NCBI GenBank assembly: GCA_013399115.1
Contig: VXAA01006433.1
Location: 655,129 to 719,128 of the forward strand
Length of the DNA: 64,000 nucleotides
Direction: 5' to 3'
Source: Anseranas semipalmata
Lineage: Eukaryota > Chordata > Aves > Anseriformes > Anseranatidae
Shown: in pieces, positions 52,088 through 64,000 of the stretch
Layout of the letters: the number at the start of each line of letters is the position of its first letter
How positions within the stretch are numbered: the stretch's first letter is position 1
Translations under genes and position numbers: made by a program
The notes under the pieces: model-generated
The model's database searches: none
Seen by the model: the letters and a program-made list of their open reading frames with translations, nothing else
Told to the model about the DNA's origin: nothing

Positions 52088-52320
52088 GGCTCAGGCTGGG
52101 TGTTAGGAAAAGGTTCTTCACCGAGAGGGTGGTCAGGCACTGGGACAGGCTCCCCAGGGACATGGTCACAGCACCGAGCCTGCTGGAGTTCCAGAAGCGT
52201 TAGGACAACGCTCTCAGACATGGGGTCTGATTTTTGGGTGGTCCTGTGTGGAGCCAGGAATTGGACTCGATGATCCTTGTGGGTCCCTTCCAACTCGGGA
52301 TATTCTGTGATTCTATGATT
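52088..52320 (+). mobile_element. CR1 LINE 3' end with complete tail
   Basis: Plus-oriented, well conserved CR1. It begins in the last part of the reverse-transcriptase ORF (GGCTGGGTGTTAGGAAAAG; encoded words [10 protein letters not shown] and DNALRHGV). In-frame TAG at 52201-52203 breaks the frame ahead of the normal TGA at 52228-52230. The 3' untranslated region and tail (GGGTCCCTTCCAACTCGGGA, ATTCTGTGATTCTATGATT) are intact. It is 5'-truncated to about 230 bp and cannot move by itself. It lacks the gap seen at the sister copy 36717-36945. Confidence 0.95.
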
Positions 52321-55300
52321 CAAAATGCATTAGAAGAGCATATGCTGAAAAGCACCCAGGTTCCTCAGGTTCCAGATTAATTCCTGATCAGTATCACACA
52401 TCTAAGTCCACAGCCTACATTTTAATTCACAGCTACTTCAGAAGTGCAGCATGCACTGATCAACAACTGTATATGTGTCTTTCTCCAAAGCGGAACATTA
52501 TTTGGTAAAAAACAAGAACTTCAGATGTTGCCACTTACTAATTTCAAGGTTTTGCTAAAGACATGTCTGGAGAACCACTGTTGCCCTAATAAACCCTTGC
52601 CCTAACAACACAAAAAACAAGTCAAAAACCTTTTTCTATGTATGTATACTGAGAACCACACAAGTAAACACGTCAAAGAGCTGAAATGCACTTGCTCGTA
52701 AACCTAATAAAACACGTGACCAGCTGAATAGATGCAATGAGAAAAAGTTTCTTTTTCCAATGCAGCTTCAAACCTTCTCCTCTGCAGGTAAGGTGATCGG
52801 TTCAGCCGCTGGAGCTAAGGAACACAGGAACCACGGCCACAGCCACCGAGCTGGGAGAAAGGCCACTCTGAGTGAGAGGAACGAATGGTGACAGCAGCTT
52901 CCCTTAGGTCCGGGCCTGGACAAAGTCAGCCCACAGGCCAAGCGTGTCTTGCAGCCACCAGTAAGACTATACTGTATTATGTTATAAATGGTACTTCCAG
53001 AACACTGAATAATTTATATCAAGTAGCACTTGTACTTCCAAATGCTAAGACATCAGAAGGCACTATTCCAGGATAGGAAATAAGCACTGCATAAGTTGGA
53101 AGGAACTGTTCCCCTTCGGCAAAATATTAGCTACCAAAAATATAAGTGAGATTTTCAAGTTCCTCCAAATGTTTTTGCCTTGTAAAATCAGAACCAGCAA
53201 AGCTCATGCTATGATGTCACCAGTGCAGCAAGCACATAGTCCAACCATCCCCTTCAAGGACAAGTATTTAATTGACCTTAAAGACAGCAGAAATAGCATA
53301 TGTGTATCTCTGAACAGGATTTTACCTTTTTACAAGACTCTTGAAATTACCTGTGTGTGTATATATATGTGTGAAATGTCAGTATTAAGAAACCAAAATA
53401 CGAAAAACTTGTGCTAACTTAAAATTATCCAGTAAAAACACTGCATTTGGGAGCCAAAATAGATAGGACTCGTTAAGGAGGGAAACATTCTCACATTGCA
53501 GGAAGGGAAATAGGGCCTAGTCATGTATATGTAAGTTTTCCACAGCATCCAACCAGTATTAAGATCATAAAATAACCTCCAATAAGGAAGATCCCTTACA
53601 CATTAGATCCTTTAAGTCCAATAATTCTGCAGGAAAGAAGTTTCAATCTCCACAATAGGCTTTTGATTGATTTCTGAAAACATTTCTTCTCTAATGCAAT
53701 GAAATATTTTAAAGAATGGATTTTTTAAATGAAATTTTACAGCATAAATTCCTATGCCAGACATTTGAGCCACTGGTGACAGCATGACAGTTTTAAGTTT
53801 CTCTATAATCCTCTCATGGAGTTTCACGTCACTTTGGAAATTGCCACACCATTTCTTTCAGTGCTCTCTCTTATCCTAGATCCACAAACATCTTTTTGTT
53901 GATACATATGTTTACAGTCATCAAGCAAACAACCAGTGCTCACAAAGAAGTCCCTATTTCTACATATGCTCATCATTTCCAACATTGCCTCAACCAAACA
54001 GTTCCACAGCAGTGATTTGTTGCATAATTACCATTTAATTATCAGATGAAATAGATCAGACACCTCAAAGGCACTTCCTTTGATATTCTTGCTGTTTTAA
54101 TAGCAAGGCATCCTACCCAGCTGACATGTGATGTGTGAATGCTGATGCTGTAGAATTCCACAGTGGCAGCACCTTCAGGTTCCGACACAAACACAGATTT
54201 AATCTATTCATTTATACAGCACTCCGCTTGTTAAAATAGCCTCATGTTCTGAGTTTGTATAAATTTAACTCCTGGTGTAATTTTTTTAAATTACAATTTC
54301 CCCCACTAGATTGCTTCAAAGCAGAGCTCCAAATTCATAAGATACCTTCTGAACCCTCACACTAACAAAATTAATATTGCATTGGAAATAATTGTACTGT
54401 TTTTTCATCTTTTCAAAAATCAATGCACATTTACGACTACTATTCATATACTATACTCAATTATATTTATTATTGGAAGTACCCATGAGGACTATTACCA
54501 TCCTCTGCTTTCTTTCTGATAATTATAGTGTGGTTACAAAAAATCAACACGTGCCTGAATTGCGGTGCAGATCAAATGCTGACTATACATCATATTTATT
54601 AGTAATTCATTAATATACTTCTCAGCTACACAACAAGTTTTTCATCTTTGATTGTGAAATGAAATGTGCTTCAACTAATATATTGTGTTTCTGAAAAGTA
54701 ATTACTGCAAAAACAAGCCTCCCAAACGGTTATTAAACAATCTTTTCATTAATGCTCACAGGCTTCCTACTGAAATTTGGCTTACTGAGCATTGACTCAA
54801 ATTTCAAAAAAACTCAAACTTCAAAACCTGACTTCATAAATTCAAACACTCTGCTAACGCAGGGCACACAAGGACAAACATGATGTTAAACTTCACTGTT
54901 TTGAAAGTCTGAGTTGCCAATCCCACCAGCTAGTGGGTTAGATTTTGGAAATAACAAATGGGTCATGTTTTGAAAATAACAAACCTGATAAAAAATTAGT
55001 GTCCTGGCCTCTAAGTCCTCTGGAATTAATATTTTCAAAGTCATCTTTATGTTTATATCAGACAAACTTCCTTTAAAATAAAGATGGTATGGGAAAAAAA
55101 GCCACAATGCTTATATAATAACCCAGCTCCAACAATTTAAGAAAAACATTGTGTAAGGCAGAACTATCCCCTGGGAGAAGATACAAAGAGGTGATCTGAG
55201 ATCCTAAGAGTCACAATTAGGCCTCTGCAATCAGTATTCAAATGATTCTTCTTCCAGTGTGTCCCTCCCAGTGGCACTGAACAGTAAATATGATCTGATT

Positions 55301-58300
55301 CAGTGGCATTTAGTTGCTAGTGATAAACAATAAACCAAACACGTAAAATACTGCAACACAGTAGATATTATGGATCTGGAATTGTAGTTCCGAGACGTGT
55401 TCAAGACAAGAGCAGAGTTAGATCCAGGGAAACCACAGAAACAAAAAGGACCGGGTTAATACGCCCTGGAAAACCACATGCAAGGTTATCAGTGCTAACC
55501 TTATTTAAAGCCAGGTATCAGCCTGTCTCAGAACAGGTGCCTGTCCCCACAGTAACACTGGATATATAACCTAGAGAGCAGACTTTCACCTAAGAATGAT
55601 AAAAATGTAATAAAACAATACAGCATTCAGTGATCAGAATGGTTTAAAGTGTGCTGTTTAAAGCAGCTTCAGATCCAAAACAAATGGGCACTTTCAAAAG
55701 AAACAGGAAGAGGAAAAAGAGGGGGTGGAAGAGCGAGAGAGGCAATATGCAGTTATTTCGAGTTTTACAACTTCTAAAATAGTATCTTAAATTATTAAAC
55801 ATGTAATTTGATTCTAATGGAATTTTTATTTTAAAGGCTATTTCTTCACAAAAAGAAAGATTTTTCCCTGCTTTTCAGAAGATTCATGCCCACAGCAAAA
55901 AGAGAAAATCTAAAGAATAGTGACCAGAGGGGACAAATTATCCACGGCTTTGTACCCCAACAACCCACCCCCCCCACCAGTCCTGACTCTGAATTGGTAT
56001 TCATCTTCCTTGGAGAATAAGTAGCACAACAACAGAAAACTGGTTTTTGGACTGCATCTGCTTTCCCATTCTCCCGTCGGGAGATGTGACCCACCCAGAG
56101 CAGAAGCACACGACTCGGTGAGTGCTCCAGAGGCTGCAGTTCGTACTAACACAGCTCCTGCCTGGCTTAGCACAGGCAGCCTCGTGCCCAAACAGCCTGC
56201 GGGGTAACACTCTTTTCCAGCACAAGATCGCTTCTCCGTCTCCAGCCTTTCTTTTTCAATTTTACACCTCAAATACCAAACCATTGCTTTCTCAAGTACT
56301 TCTGGAAAACGTAATTTAATTTTTTAAGATGACAAGCCATTCAGCTGCTGGAGACGGAAAACCATTCAAACAAATGTCAACTGCTTTGAAGTCCACTACT
56401 TGCAACGCTGACCCAACTCCAGCTAAAGGCAGTTAACTGGATGAACTGAACACACTTACATCGGGTAACTGCAGAAATATCACATCGTTCCTTGTACAGT
56501 GAGCACAGAACAGAGGAGGTTGCTTAATATTCCTAATCTAATAGATAAATCATCTTTCTTTCCATTAAAAAAACGTGCTAAGAAACTTTTCTGAGTTGAG
56601 TAAGAGTTTCTTCTGATAGATATGCATAAAGAATTCACTTCTCCAGGTTCTGCTGCTTTCACACCAAGCTAAATTCTGCCTTTCTATAATCCAAGCAAAT
56701 CAGGGGAGAAAGAAAAAAAATTGTCAATTAATTTTGGCGTCGCAAACTTGACAGTTGTTCAAAGCAGCTACCCTTGCTATTTTTACTAATCTTAAAATTC
56801 AACATGAGCTATGTGCAGCATTATGAATCACTATGTTATTTTCTAAACCAGCTCAGATTTAATCATCATTTCACAAAACAGAAAAGTAACACGATGTTCT
56901 GGATCCTTCACCAGTAACTGGGGAAGGGGGCATGGCACTAGAGGCAGATGCTATGAGCTGCGTGATTCAGGGTAATAGCCTACATGAAATAAAAAACAGA
57001 GCATGGTAGCCCTTGCAAACAAGTAGGCAAACAAAAAAGTAAGACTAATAAATTCCAATAACCAAAATAAGTCATCTTTGCACTTGCCAAGTAGAGAAAA
57101 GTTTGTCTGCGCATGGACAAGGAGGAAATCAGGCTTGCCACGCCTCGGTACTTCCCACTAGCCACTGGCAGCAGCAGCCAGCAGGATGTGTAAGCTTAGA
57201 TTTTCAAACCACCTCTGTCAATGGATCCAGGGAGCAGTGAGGTGCACAAGGTAAGACAACCTGTTCTCCTACAAATGTGTAGGGAAATGGGCACTTAACC
57301 TTCCTAATGCTAATTTACATAAAAGGTATGCCCAGTGTACTCCCAAACACTATAACTGAACCTGTATACTAGTAAATGTTATAACCAAAGCATTGCAATT
57401 TCCTTCACCTGTACATATAACTCATTTTCCATGCACTGATCCACAACATGCTGTTCTGTGTTAAAGGCAATTTGCCTGAATAGCTGTAGTGATGGAGGCA
57501 GGAGAAAAGGTAAAATGAGCTGTACAGCAACGTAGCCTTCTCCCTTAGCCTGTGATCTGAAGCACATTTCCTACTGGGCAGTGCTAATGTGCTTAGTAAG
57601 TCACTCTTTCTGAAACAGAAATAAAATTTTATTATTTCTATCTACTACTGGGAAAAGGGCAACAGAGGGTGTAAACACTTGGCCTAGAAAGTAAAGCACG
57701 TCAATGTGCAATATAGGATTGAACCATAATGCTTGTTCCTATATATAAGAAAGTCAGTCTTACCATACACAAAAAAAAAAGGGTTGTTTTTATTATTCTC
57801 TACATAATAAAAAAATAAAACTGAATAGCTATATTTCCAATGGTGGTCACTGCTTCTTCTCTGGCTCTCAGTAAACACCATTATATGTAAAAGTTTATAA
57901 ACCTTTCAAAACAGGCTTAAAATTGCACTCAAAAATCACAGAAACTAAAATCAAAGGCTGTTTTTCTCATTGTTTTCTCATCAGTCCCCACTGCCTCACA
58001 GACAGCAGTCCATTCTCTCATTGGCACTTCCATGAAAAATTAATAAATTAAATTTTTAGATACTCCATAAAATCACAGCCCATTTTAAACCACATGAATT
58101 CACTTGAATTTCAGAGTTTGAATTTGTTTTTCAGTGACTTTTAATACCCTTGCTTCCAGATGCTGTAACACAACAGAATTGCTTCTGTACTAATGTACAA
58201 TCCCTCTTTGCTCTAACTCTTTGTCCTTCCAGAGAGAAGAAACAAGAAAACAATGTTTTTCTAAGTGGCTATTAGATTCCTCCTAAAATAAGCATGGGAA

Positions 58301-58944
58301 CAGATGAGGCAACAGAGACAGAAAGCATTGTTAAATATAACTGTGGGACATGAAGGGTTAAGTTACATTTTTCCGCTTTGGGTTGAACACCAGCACTGAG
58401 TCTCACTGAGGGTTCTCATCTCCACCTCAAATTCTACAGTGCTATACCTACAGGTGACACGGGAGCATGACATTTTGATCTCATCCCATCCAACCGCAGT
58501 AGGAGGAACTGAACATGATTTAAAAAGACAGCATCAGAATTCAAAATGATCTTGAATTTATTTAAATAGGTGGAGCTAAGAAGAGGGCATTAAACAAAAC
58601 CATATGCAGCCACATTAGAACCTCTTCCAAAGTCCTAGGTACCTTCTGTATTTCTGTGATTTCTATCACTGTAGTAGCACTGTCATTTTTGCCAAAAAAC
58701 TATATTCTACACTGTACCAACACTTAGAAACAGATCTTCTCTGCAGAAAAACTCAAAGCCTACGACCATGATCCTACTAAGGTGTATGAAGAGGATGTGA
58801 ATAATCTCAATGAAAACAAAACAAATAATCACATCAGTCATTTAAATTTCTAATCTCTAATTCACTTCTAATTCTTTATCTTAAATTAGAACAGCTAGAA
58901 CTGAGTGCAGCCTTCAAAATTCAATGTGTAATGTAGTAACAGAA

Positions 58945-59005
58945 AAATGAAGTGACCTACCAGCACCAGAACTAGAAACTGAACGCAGATTTTCTGGAGC
59001 CTATC
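58945..59005 (-). mobile_element. Possible MIR-like remnant (weak)
   Basis: AAATGAAGTGACCTACCAGC and AACTAGAAACTGAACGCAGA resemble the reverse complement of the MIR AAGTGACTTGCCCAAGGTCA region followed by the GGGATTCGAACCC region. Similarity is loose. Confidence 0.3.
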
Positions 59006-62000
59006 ATTTGCCTAAAGCTAAAAAAAAAAATAACTTATATTAAAACAAATCTGGATGTTACAAGGTAGCAAACAAAGCTAGAGGCAAAGGCACTGAGGAG
59101 ACATTTGAGGACAACTTAGTGATAATTTTTTAAACTGCAGAAGTAAGGTTTACAGATTTTGACTGCTTCAGTCAAACTCCCACCTCAAAAGCATGAACAA
59201 GTGCTCACTGGCAGTATCTTCAAATTGAAAATGTCTTTCTTTGAAGTAAACTGATTCTCAGGTTCATTAGGCTGCTCTTTGCAAACAGCTGTAGCACTGA
59301 GGGCGTACGGCATGGCTTACCTTGTATGCTTGTTGGTTTCGTTTTATGTAACAACTATGTAACAGTGATTTGGAAAACATAACCTAAACAGTTCTTTTAT
59401 GTATTTTGTTATTCTTTGTATTTCGTGCATTCTTTTTACAAAGTCAGATTTTCCCAGCTATTGATCTCACCCTACAACAAAGAATTTTTATTGATTGCAG
59501 TGAAGATAATGAATACCACATATCTCCCAAACACAACCCCTTTATTAACATCTTCTGCTGACCCAGGATGCTGACTTTCCTTATCTCAGTTTTTTTCAGT
59601 ATCACAAGACACATGCCACAGGGTATGAAAGTCAAAATCAATTCTGACTAAAGTCATGCAAGTGAAATTAAGGCTGATGCATTACTGTGAGTGCAAGAGC
59701 TATGCATCATCATTAATGGGATACATTTTATTAATTTCCACGCTTCTCACCTAACCTCCTAGTGAAATCATCATATATGCACACAAAAAGTTAGACTATG
59801 GAAAACAGATTGTAAATGCTTAGGTCTAAAAGGTGTTCTTGCACTATACAGTAACTGATACTGTTTGCACTTTCACCTTGTTGCACATGTGAAGCCCAGG
59901 TCACTTCAAAAGGAAAAACACACCACGGGCATTCGTTCCTAACCAGACCCCAGAGATGGACACACTCAAACTGAAGATCAAATCTGCCGCTTTTCAAAAT
60001 CAAGCAGCTGTGAAACTGGCTGTAAAGCTCAGGTAATATCACTTCTTAAACTACAGTTGACTGTGAAATGCATCACTTGGATGATAGTTAAATAGATTCA
60101 TCACAAGCAAAGGTTCCTCTTGTGTCTACTACTTCTGATAAATAACCTATTGATACTTGCATGAGAAATTCTATAAAAAAGACATAGCTGAACACAACGA
60201 GCATCAGCAAATGCAATTCTTTACCTTCAAAAGTACTCTTTTTCCTAAGATACGCGAGTGTTTCAAAAACAGGCAGCATGGGCCACTCTCTTTTTGAACT
60301 AAATCAGTTTTGTATCGCTATCAGCCATAACAACCTTGCTCACTCTGCCAACCAGCATGTGAACTGACTGTGGCACACAAGAGTGGAAGCCTGGTTTTAT
60401 AACCCCTGGCCCCTAGCTGTCCTAGTTTTCTTGAGAACTTACTTTGTCTGAAACCGAGAATGCAGTTTGAGAAATACAGCATCCACACAATTTAATTCCT
60501 TATTCCACAGTACTTAGCAAGGTAGCCCAGTTTGTGCTCCTGCTCTAAATCACAGTATCTGCATGCTTATATTTCTACATTAGCTTGTCAAACCAATTCA
60601 TTAGTCCTGCAGCTGCTTTGCAACCCAGTTACACAATCTGTTTTCCTGTGTGCCCTCTGCTATGTAGAACAGGATGTTTGAGTATCACTTCCCAGCCAGG
60701 CTTGGTGGATCTTCATCAGGATGATCCAATGATGAGTCCACTTCCACCTGTTTAGCATAGCCATAACTGGATTCCAGCCTTCCTTCCCAGCTGGAAGCAT
60801 TCCTGCTTTCTTGTATGATGTGAATGTCATGGAAATCTTCAGGTCCACCTACCATCCACGTTTTTAGATCGTCATTAAAGGACAGGCTGATCATGCTCAC
60901 AGCTGTGCAATATCTCAGTAATACCAAGATATACCAAAAAGATATACCCTAGGAAAAAGCAAAAATCAAAAACCTCTCATCTTTAAAAGTACTCAAGTCA
61001 TCTGTCCACATGATGATCAGACAAGACTTTGGCTTTTTTCATTCCAGGGACACCAAGCATGAGAACAGTGAAGATGCTGGGACTGAAGGCAGATGTGTGA
61101 ACAGTCTGATACAAACAGAGACTTGACAGCCACAATGTGTGTGACACACAAGACACCGAAGCTTTCTCAACACTGACATGCAGACACATTACATTCACTG
61201 TTAGTATGTAATCTTCTTTCCTTAAAAATTCCTCTGTACATCTTTCCTAATTCCCATCAACATTTTCAAATGCTTACTACACCATCTGAGGCTGCAATAC
61301 CCTACCGTGTAATGGCTAGGCATGACAGTAATTCTTCTGCAGGTGGTTCAAGCCATCCACCTGAAGTTCCTCTCCACACCAAGCACTGAAATGACAAGTA
61401 TAACAGGCTCAAAAAAGAAAACAGTATCATGGAAACATGCACCTTGTACACTCAATAAGTGAACTGACCATGAAAAATGCATGTCATTAGTGGCACGCAT
61501 TTTCTGACTTTATTTTTAAACAAATTTACCACAATTTTTGGGGTGCTTTCTTCTGTTTTGTCTTAAATCAGCACCATATTTAGCAAACCTTTATTCCTAT
61601 ACTATAGAATTTTGCACATAATTTTGGCTTGCTTTTTGTAAGATCAAAATTTAGCATGTTTTTTTTCCCCACTCAGCAGAAAGCTGCATTGCAGCAGTAA
61701 GCCTATTTAGAAAATACATACAGTACATAGCAAGAACAACAGATCACTAACTCCACGAAATTCCAGCGTGCCTCACAGTCATTGCAAAACAACATTTATT
61801 TGACAACGAACTCTAAGCATACCAGCAGGACATACAAAGTGAAACTTTATGTGCAGAAAGTTTATTATGATCCCAAGACAACATGGCATGGCCATCTACA
61901 TTCTAAAAAAGGCAGATACAAACTTTCAGCCACCTAGGCAAATGGGTCACAAACACCATTCTGGTTGACAGTATCAATGTTCATGTTGATAGACCTCCTT

Positions 62001-62290
62001 AGTCTTCCAAAACATCCTTGCTTAGTTTTTCAGCCGCTTGGACGGGGGCAAATCCTCCCCCATCACAGCCATCTTCAGGGACCTCCCTGATTTAACCAGT
62101 CTGACCCATTAGACTTCCATTTCACATCCCTGCCTCACGCCCTGAAAAACATTCACAGCTCAGTAACAAACTATCAGCAGATTCTTAGCATAGCAAATGC
62201 AGTTAAGTCCATATACTCGGTGAAAGATACAACTAACTGAGCTCCACAAGGCCACACCTGAGCCAGCCAAACCCCGAACAGAATGCGATA

Positions 62291-62415
62291 GTTTCAGTAG
62301 GAAGGGACCTACAAAGAACACCAAGTCCAACCCTCGGACTACTTCAGGGCTGACCCAAAGCTAAAACACATCACTAAGAGCATTATCCAAATGCCTCTTA
62401 AAAATGCCTGTTCTA
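62291..62415 (-). mobile_element. CR1 LINE fragment, old copy
   Basis: Minus-oriented CR1-like sequence: GTAGGAAGGGACCTACAAAG, CCAAGTCCAACCCTC, GGGCTGACCCAAAGCTAAA and GAGCATTATCCAAATGCCTCT follow the reverse complement of an older avian CR1 3' region. Divergence is high. It ends next to an A-rich simple repeat. Confidence 0.8.
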
Positions 62416-62423
62416 CCCCTGGC

Positions 62424-62446
62424 AAAAAAAATAAAATAAAATAAAA
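62424..62446 (+). repeat. (AAAAT)n repeat
   Basis: Poly-A passing into three AAAAT units just after the CR1 fragment at 62291-62415. It may be CR1-adjacent A-rich sequence or an independent expansion. Confidence 0.9.
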
Positions 62447-64000
62447 AGTGAAGAAAAGAATAAAAGACGAATCATTTTGTAACGTCGTGGAATCCTACCA
62501 CACTTTTGATGCAGTTTTCAAACCTCACTTTTGAACTGTGGAGTGCTGAATTTTCCTACTAAAGCCTCCTATTTTCAGGCTCAGTTCTTCTCACCCAAAA
62601 AAGTCAAAGTAGCTAACCTAGCACAGCCCTGAAAAAAAATAACATCAGACTTGTGCTGAAAACTGTCAATGGACTAAAGGCATCTTACTTGCTGCTCAAA
62701 GAGACTTAAAAAGTTTCTAAACTGCCAACCTCCATAAGGATCTCTTCCTTGCTGTCAAAAACTTTGTGCACATAGAAATAAAGGCAGGTATTTCCTATTC
62801 TCCTGTCTTCCTTTATTTCTCTACAGTACTCATGTGTCAGCAGTTTTAAGTTGTAAAAAGTTCTTTCCAAAATCTATCTGGCCAATGAAAACTGTTACAA
62901 AACTATTGCTGAGAGTGACAGAAGAAACACAGTTCTCCCAGCACTGAAAAAGTAATATTAATAACATTTACCTTTCTCTACTGTCTGCCAAAGCTAGGGG
63001 GAGAGGCAGAGATGAAAAGTGCAAGCCCCTGCGTGAATACTTTGCTACTCTGATTTTCACATGCTGTCTCACACTCCTGGCAAATCCAGCAGGCTAGCCA
63101 GCCTTGGAGCACAACAGAAACGTGCACTTTCCTCTGTACGCCCTCCAAGTCGAGGTGCCCGAATGAACAGCAGGTTTCTATCGAGCAGCACTACCCTCCT
63201 GATGGCAGCTCCAATGGATCAGGTGCAGTATTTGCCTTTGCTAGTGACGAACTGATCAGCACCACAAATGCTGGAAACCAAGCAGACAACAAGCCCCATG
63301 CTCCAAACACATCTGGCAGCTCTAATAGCGATGTGCTCCCTCTCTAGGTTTGGGGCAAAACCACATACTTTTCCATAAAAAACATCTTTTGCCACCTAGA
63401 AAGTGCAGTGCTGGCTGTCACAGGCTGAGCTGAGCGCAGCACGGCTCAGCACAGTCCTCCCCTGCCTCCCAACCTTCGCTTCATGAGCCTTGAGAGGCAC
63501 CGCACAGCGCAAAGCTAATTCTAAGAACAGCCACCGCCACACACGGGTACGCGATCCTGTCCTCTTACTCGTCTCCTAGGGCCTTTGTTCCGCCCCAGGC
63601 CAGCAGCAAGCAGACTTACTGCATCACTGAAATACAAACAGGAACACCACCACGTGCCCATTCAAAACCCACCAACCCAAAACTCGTCGCTCAACTGCAT
63701 GGCAGCAGTAGAATTACTACTGCCCAAGCAACAAGGCAAATATATCTAAACATGTTCAATCACAACCATTGTAGCGTAACAAATTCTGTGACTTGGAAAT
63801 AGTTTCTGTCTGGTAAACCACAGCAAACCACGGAAATTATCCCACAAATCACTAGGTCTGGGACTGAGACAAAGAAGCCTGCAACACCTGCCCAGAGCTC
63901 AAAATGCAGCATTCTGAGCATGTTTTCACTACAGAAGACTTATGACGCACATAAACATGTCAACTACTATATAGCAAAACACTCCGGTTTGTGGCAGAAA

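Larger units (their letters stand above)
52321..64000 (-). other. TMEM163: TMEM163 large intron, portion C (up to window end)
   Basis: Presumed continuation of the same intron. It contains a weak MIR-like remnant near 58945-59005, an unassigned open stretch on the minus strand at 60685-60927, an older CR1 fragment at 62291-62415, and an AAAAT repeat at 62424. The last 600 bases (about 63400-63660) are GC-richer with scattered CpG, but lack the density of a promoter CpG island and no first-exon coding sequence is seen. That this part still belongs to TMEM163 rests on not having found its 5' exons. Confidence 0.6.

Noticed and set aside
52075..52323. 82-codon minus-strand open frame
   Set aside because: It is the antisense of the CR1 3' end at 52088-52320.
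63400..63660. Promoter CpG island and first exon of TMEM163
   Set aside because: The stretch is GC-richer but CpG remains sparse, and no Pro-rich N-terminal coding sequence like that of TMEM163 is present on the minus strand.

Overview
The window reads as vertebrate, almost certainly avian, nuclear DNA. It is AT-rich, has no long open reading frames, is strewn with poly-A/T tracts and short microsatellites, and carries several CR1 LINE 3' ends of the bird type, with the usual ATTCTATGATTC-like tail. There are no bacterial-style genes, operons, rRNA genes or CRISPR arrays. Two single N characters (34297 and 36946) mark draft-assembly joins, both at CR1 sequence.

The one gene I can name is TMEM163 (SV31, a zinc transporter related to the cation diffusion facilitators), on the minus strand. 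Three consecutive internal coding exons are visible: 21098-21141 (44 nt), 19884-19975 (92 nt) and 1239-1335 (97 nt). They are flanked by AG/GT splice sites and their phases fit together exactly. They encode a continuous stretch matching about residues 109-185 of the human protein as I remember it, including the DxxxD zinc-binding pair. The exons for the N-terminus and first membrane segment should lie beyond base 64000, and those for the C-terminal half before base 1. I looked for both inside the window and did not find them.

By region: 1-1238 is intron; 1336-19883 is an 18.5 kb intron holding two CR1 fragments, a palindrome cluster at 13353-13402 and an unusual foldback structure at 13558-14633; 19976-21097 is a 1.1 kb intron; 21142-64000 is the end (next to its acceptor) of a very large intron of at least 42.9 kb. 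This large intron holds three further CR1 copies or fragments plus one at a gap, two MIR-like relics, a diverged repeat pair, several AT-rich stretches that look like conserved non-coding elements, and a few splice-bounded candidate exons on the opposite strand.

The most unusual items are: (1) the foldback made of about 140-bp inverted arms inside 39-bp direct repeats; (2) three back-to-back palindromes just upstream of it; (3) a plus-strand, fully open, splice-bounded candidate exon at 2403-2631; (4) a plus-strand 30-bp in-frame microexon candidate at 35285-35314; (5) evidence of false duplication around the N at 34297. Except for the three TMEM163 exons, functional statements are inference from motifs.
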